Below are positions 4,840 through 6,080 of a stretch of DNA of 6,080 nucleotides, piece by piece; the stretch's first letter is position 1, and every line of letters begins with the position of its first letter. The stretch covers positions 1 through 6,080 of the forward strand of contig BQIY01000154.1 of assembly GCA_021604265.1 (NCBI GenBank), in the 5' to 3' direction. The notes under the pieces were generated by a model. That model made no database searches and was not told where the DNA came from. It was given only the letters and a program-made list of their open reading frames with translations. The translations under genes were made by a program, and so were the position numbers. This DNA comes from Nitrospirales bacterium (GTDB lineage Bacteria; Nitrospirota; Nitrospiria; Nitrospirales; UBA8639).

Positions 4840-6080
4840 TCAGCCATTAACGGAAGGGCCCGATGCGGAACGATCCTCAACGAGTATGGCTTGACGATGT
4901 TCTAAGCGATATACCCGATCAGCCGCATCAATGAGTCCCGCTTGGTGAGAAATCGCTAAAATCGTGACGATCCCGCGAAGCGCTTGCAATGTTTGACAAA
5001 TTTCAGTTTCGGTTTCCGAATCAAGCGCACTGGTGGCTTCATCCAAAATGAGTAGTCGCGGACGATGAGCTAAGGCTCGAGCAATGGCGATCCGTTGACG
5101 TTGGCCACCGGAAAGACTACTCCCATGTTCACCGACCGAGGTCTGGATCCCTTCAGGAAGATGCTGAATAAACTCCCAGGCTCCGGCTGCACGAAGAGCA
5201 CGTTCAACATCTGCACGCTGAAGATCCGGATCCCCTAACGTCACATTTTGATAGACAGAATCATGGAGGAGCAGTGTTTCCTGCGGTACGTAGCCGATGG
5301 TACGCCGCCAGGCCTTAAGATCAACCGCTTCCAAAGGCAGATCGTCGAGAAAGATTTCACCGTGTTGGGGTCGGATCAGGCCGATCACCAGATCAACAAT
5401 GGTGGTTTTTCCGGCACCGGATGGACCGACGATAGACGTAAAGCCACCCGACGGAATTGTCAATGAAGCATCTTGAAGCACTATTCGTTTGTCATAAGAA
5501 AATGTCACATGATCAAGTCTCACACTGTGTTCTAACACCGGCACTTGATCGCCTGAAACATTTTCACATTGTTGCTCTGCATGCTCGATCGTTTCACGCA
5601 ATGACCAGTACGCACTCTCAAATATCACCATATCCTGATATTGACGCTGCACTTTTCCCAGTCGACTCAGCATCTGCGCCAGCAATAAAATTAAAACCAT
5701 GACAGTGGCAAATGGCATTCCCCATTTCACTAAGGCAATATACAGTCCCGTGGCAACCAAAATCGTCAGCATGGGTTCTTGCGACGCTCGTAGAGCTTCT
5801 CGGCTCATGACCTGTTTTCTGATGGCCTTGTTGAGCTTTCGCGTTTCAGTTTCCAACAGTGAACTAAACAGGGCTTCACGCGCCATTGCTTTAAGAGGTT
5901 TAACGGAACGCAAACTGTCGGTCATAACAGCCAACAAGGATTTCAACAACCGTGTTTGCCGTCTGCCCGCCCGCTTGGCCATGCGAATAAGTTTACTCAA
6001 CACGAATAATAAACAGACACTCGCGACAATCGCCGTCAGCGTCACCTTCCATGACACCAGAAATGCCACACACAGATAGA
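4840..6080 (-). CDS. ABC transporter with fused permease and ATPase domains (MsbA-like exporter), 5' partial
   Basis: Half-transporter of the inner membrane, expected to dimerise and export a lipid, glycolipid, peptide or drug using ATP. The frame stays open to the right edge (Tyr-Leu-Cys precede the GTG at 6069), so the N-terminus, including the first membrane helices, is missing. Numbering from that GTG, residues 1-29 and about 100-137 are hydrophobic helices of the exporter-type membrane domain, joined by the long cytoplasmic helices. The ATPase domain (about 183-409) has Walker A GPSGAGKTT (215-223), Q-loop Gln263 in VPQE, signature LSGGQRQR (319-326), Walker B LLILDE (339-344) with catalytic Glu344, D-loop SALD (347-350) and switch His375. 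All key residues are present, so it should be active. It lies upstream of the glycosyltransferase on the same strand, consistent with a role in surface glycan or glycolipid export. The substrate cannot be read from the sequence. Confidence 0.93.
   Translation of the reverse strand, partial: YLCVAFLVSWKVTLTAIVASVCLLFVLSKLIRMAKRAGRRQTRLLKSLLAVMTDSLRSVKPLKAMAREALFSSLLETETRKLNKAIRKQVMSREALRASQEPMLTILVATGLYIALVKWGMPFATVMVLILLLAQMLSRLGKVQRQYQDMVIFESAYWSLRETIEHAEQQCENVSGDQVPVLEHSVRLDHVTFSYDKRIVLQDASLTIPSGGFTSIVGPSGAGKTTIVDLVIGLIRPQHGEIFLDDLPLEAVDLKAWRRTIGYVPQETLLLHDSVYQNVTLGDPDLQRADVERALRAAGAWEFIQHLPEGIQTSVGEHGSSLSGGQRQRIAIARALAHRPRLLILDEATSALDSETETEICQTLQALRGIVTILAISHQAGLIDAADRVYRLEHRQAILVEDRSASGPSVNG

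Overview
The window is about 6.1 kb of gene-dense bacterial DNA of moderate GC. It holds five evident protein-coding genes, two of them cut by the window edges, plus one possible small gene. No rRNA, tRNA, CRISPR array, transposase or phage gene was seen. The signal-peptide protein, the membrane-anchored hydrolase and a polysaccharide-type ABC transporter/glycosyltransferase pair suggest a Gram-negative bacterium. The phylum cannot be fixed from this sequence alone.

Layout, left to right. Bases 1-660 (+) are the 3' part of a TrkA/KtrA-type potassium-channel regulatory subunit whose start lies left of the window. Bases 748-1824 (+) encode a membrane-anchored SGNH/GDSL-type hydrolase. A candidate 38-residue small gene (1898-2014, +) follows it, with a near-perfect ribosome binding site and a 22-residue internal duplication. 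It overlaps, tail to tail, the end of a 2-oxoglutarate/Fe(II) oxygenase (1944-2663, -). The oxygenase diverges from a DUF2141 exported protein (2819-3349, +) across a 155-bp region with a promoter-like sequence overlapped by an imperfect palindrome. The DUF2141 gene converges on a GT4-type glycosyltransferase (3381-4742, -), which lies downstream of an ABC transporter with fused membrane and ATPase domains (4840-6080, -, N-terminus outside the window).

The ABC transporter and glycosyltransferase are co-directional, 97 bp apart, and probably act together in making or exporting a cell-surface glycan or glycolipid. The SGNH hydrolase (possible deacylation or acyl transfer) and the oxygenase (possible hydroxylation) could modify surface molecules too, but nothing in the sequence ties them to that pathway.

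The most unusual signals are not ordinary genes. One is a 21-bp stem, 12-nt loop inverted repeat inside the last part of the glycosyltransferase coding sequence, next to a compact terminator-like hairpin serving the convergent gene. The other is the duplicated-motif small ORF at 1898-2014. No complete new system is demonstrated by this window.
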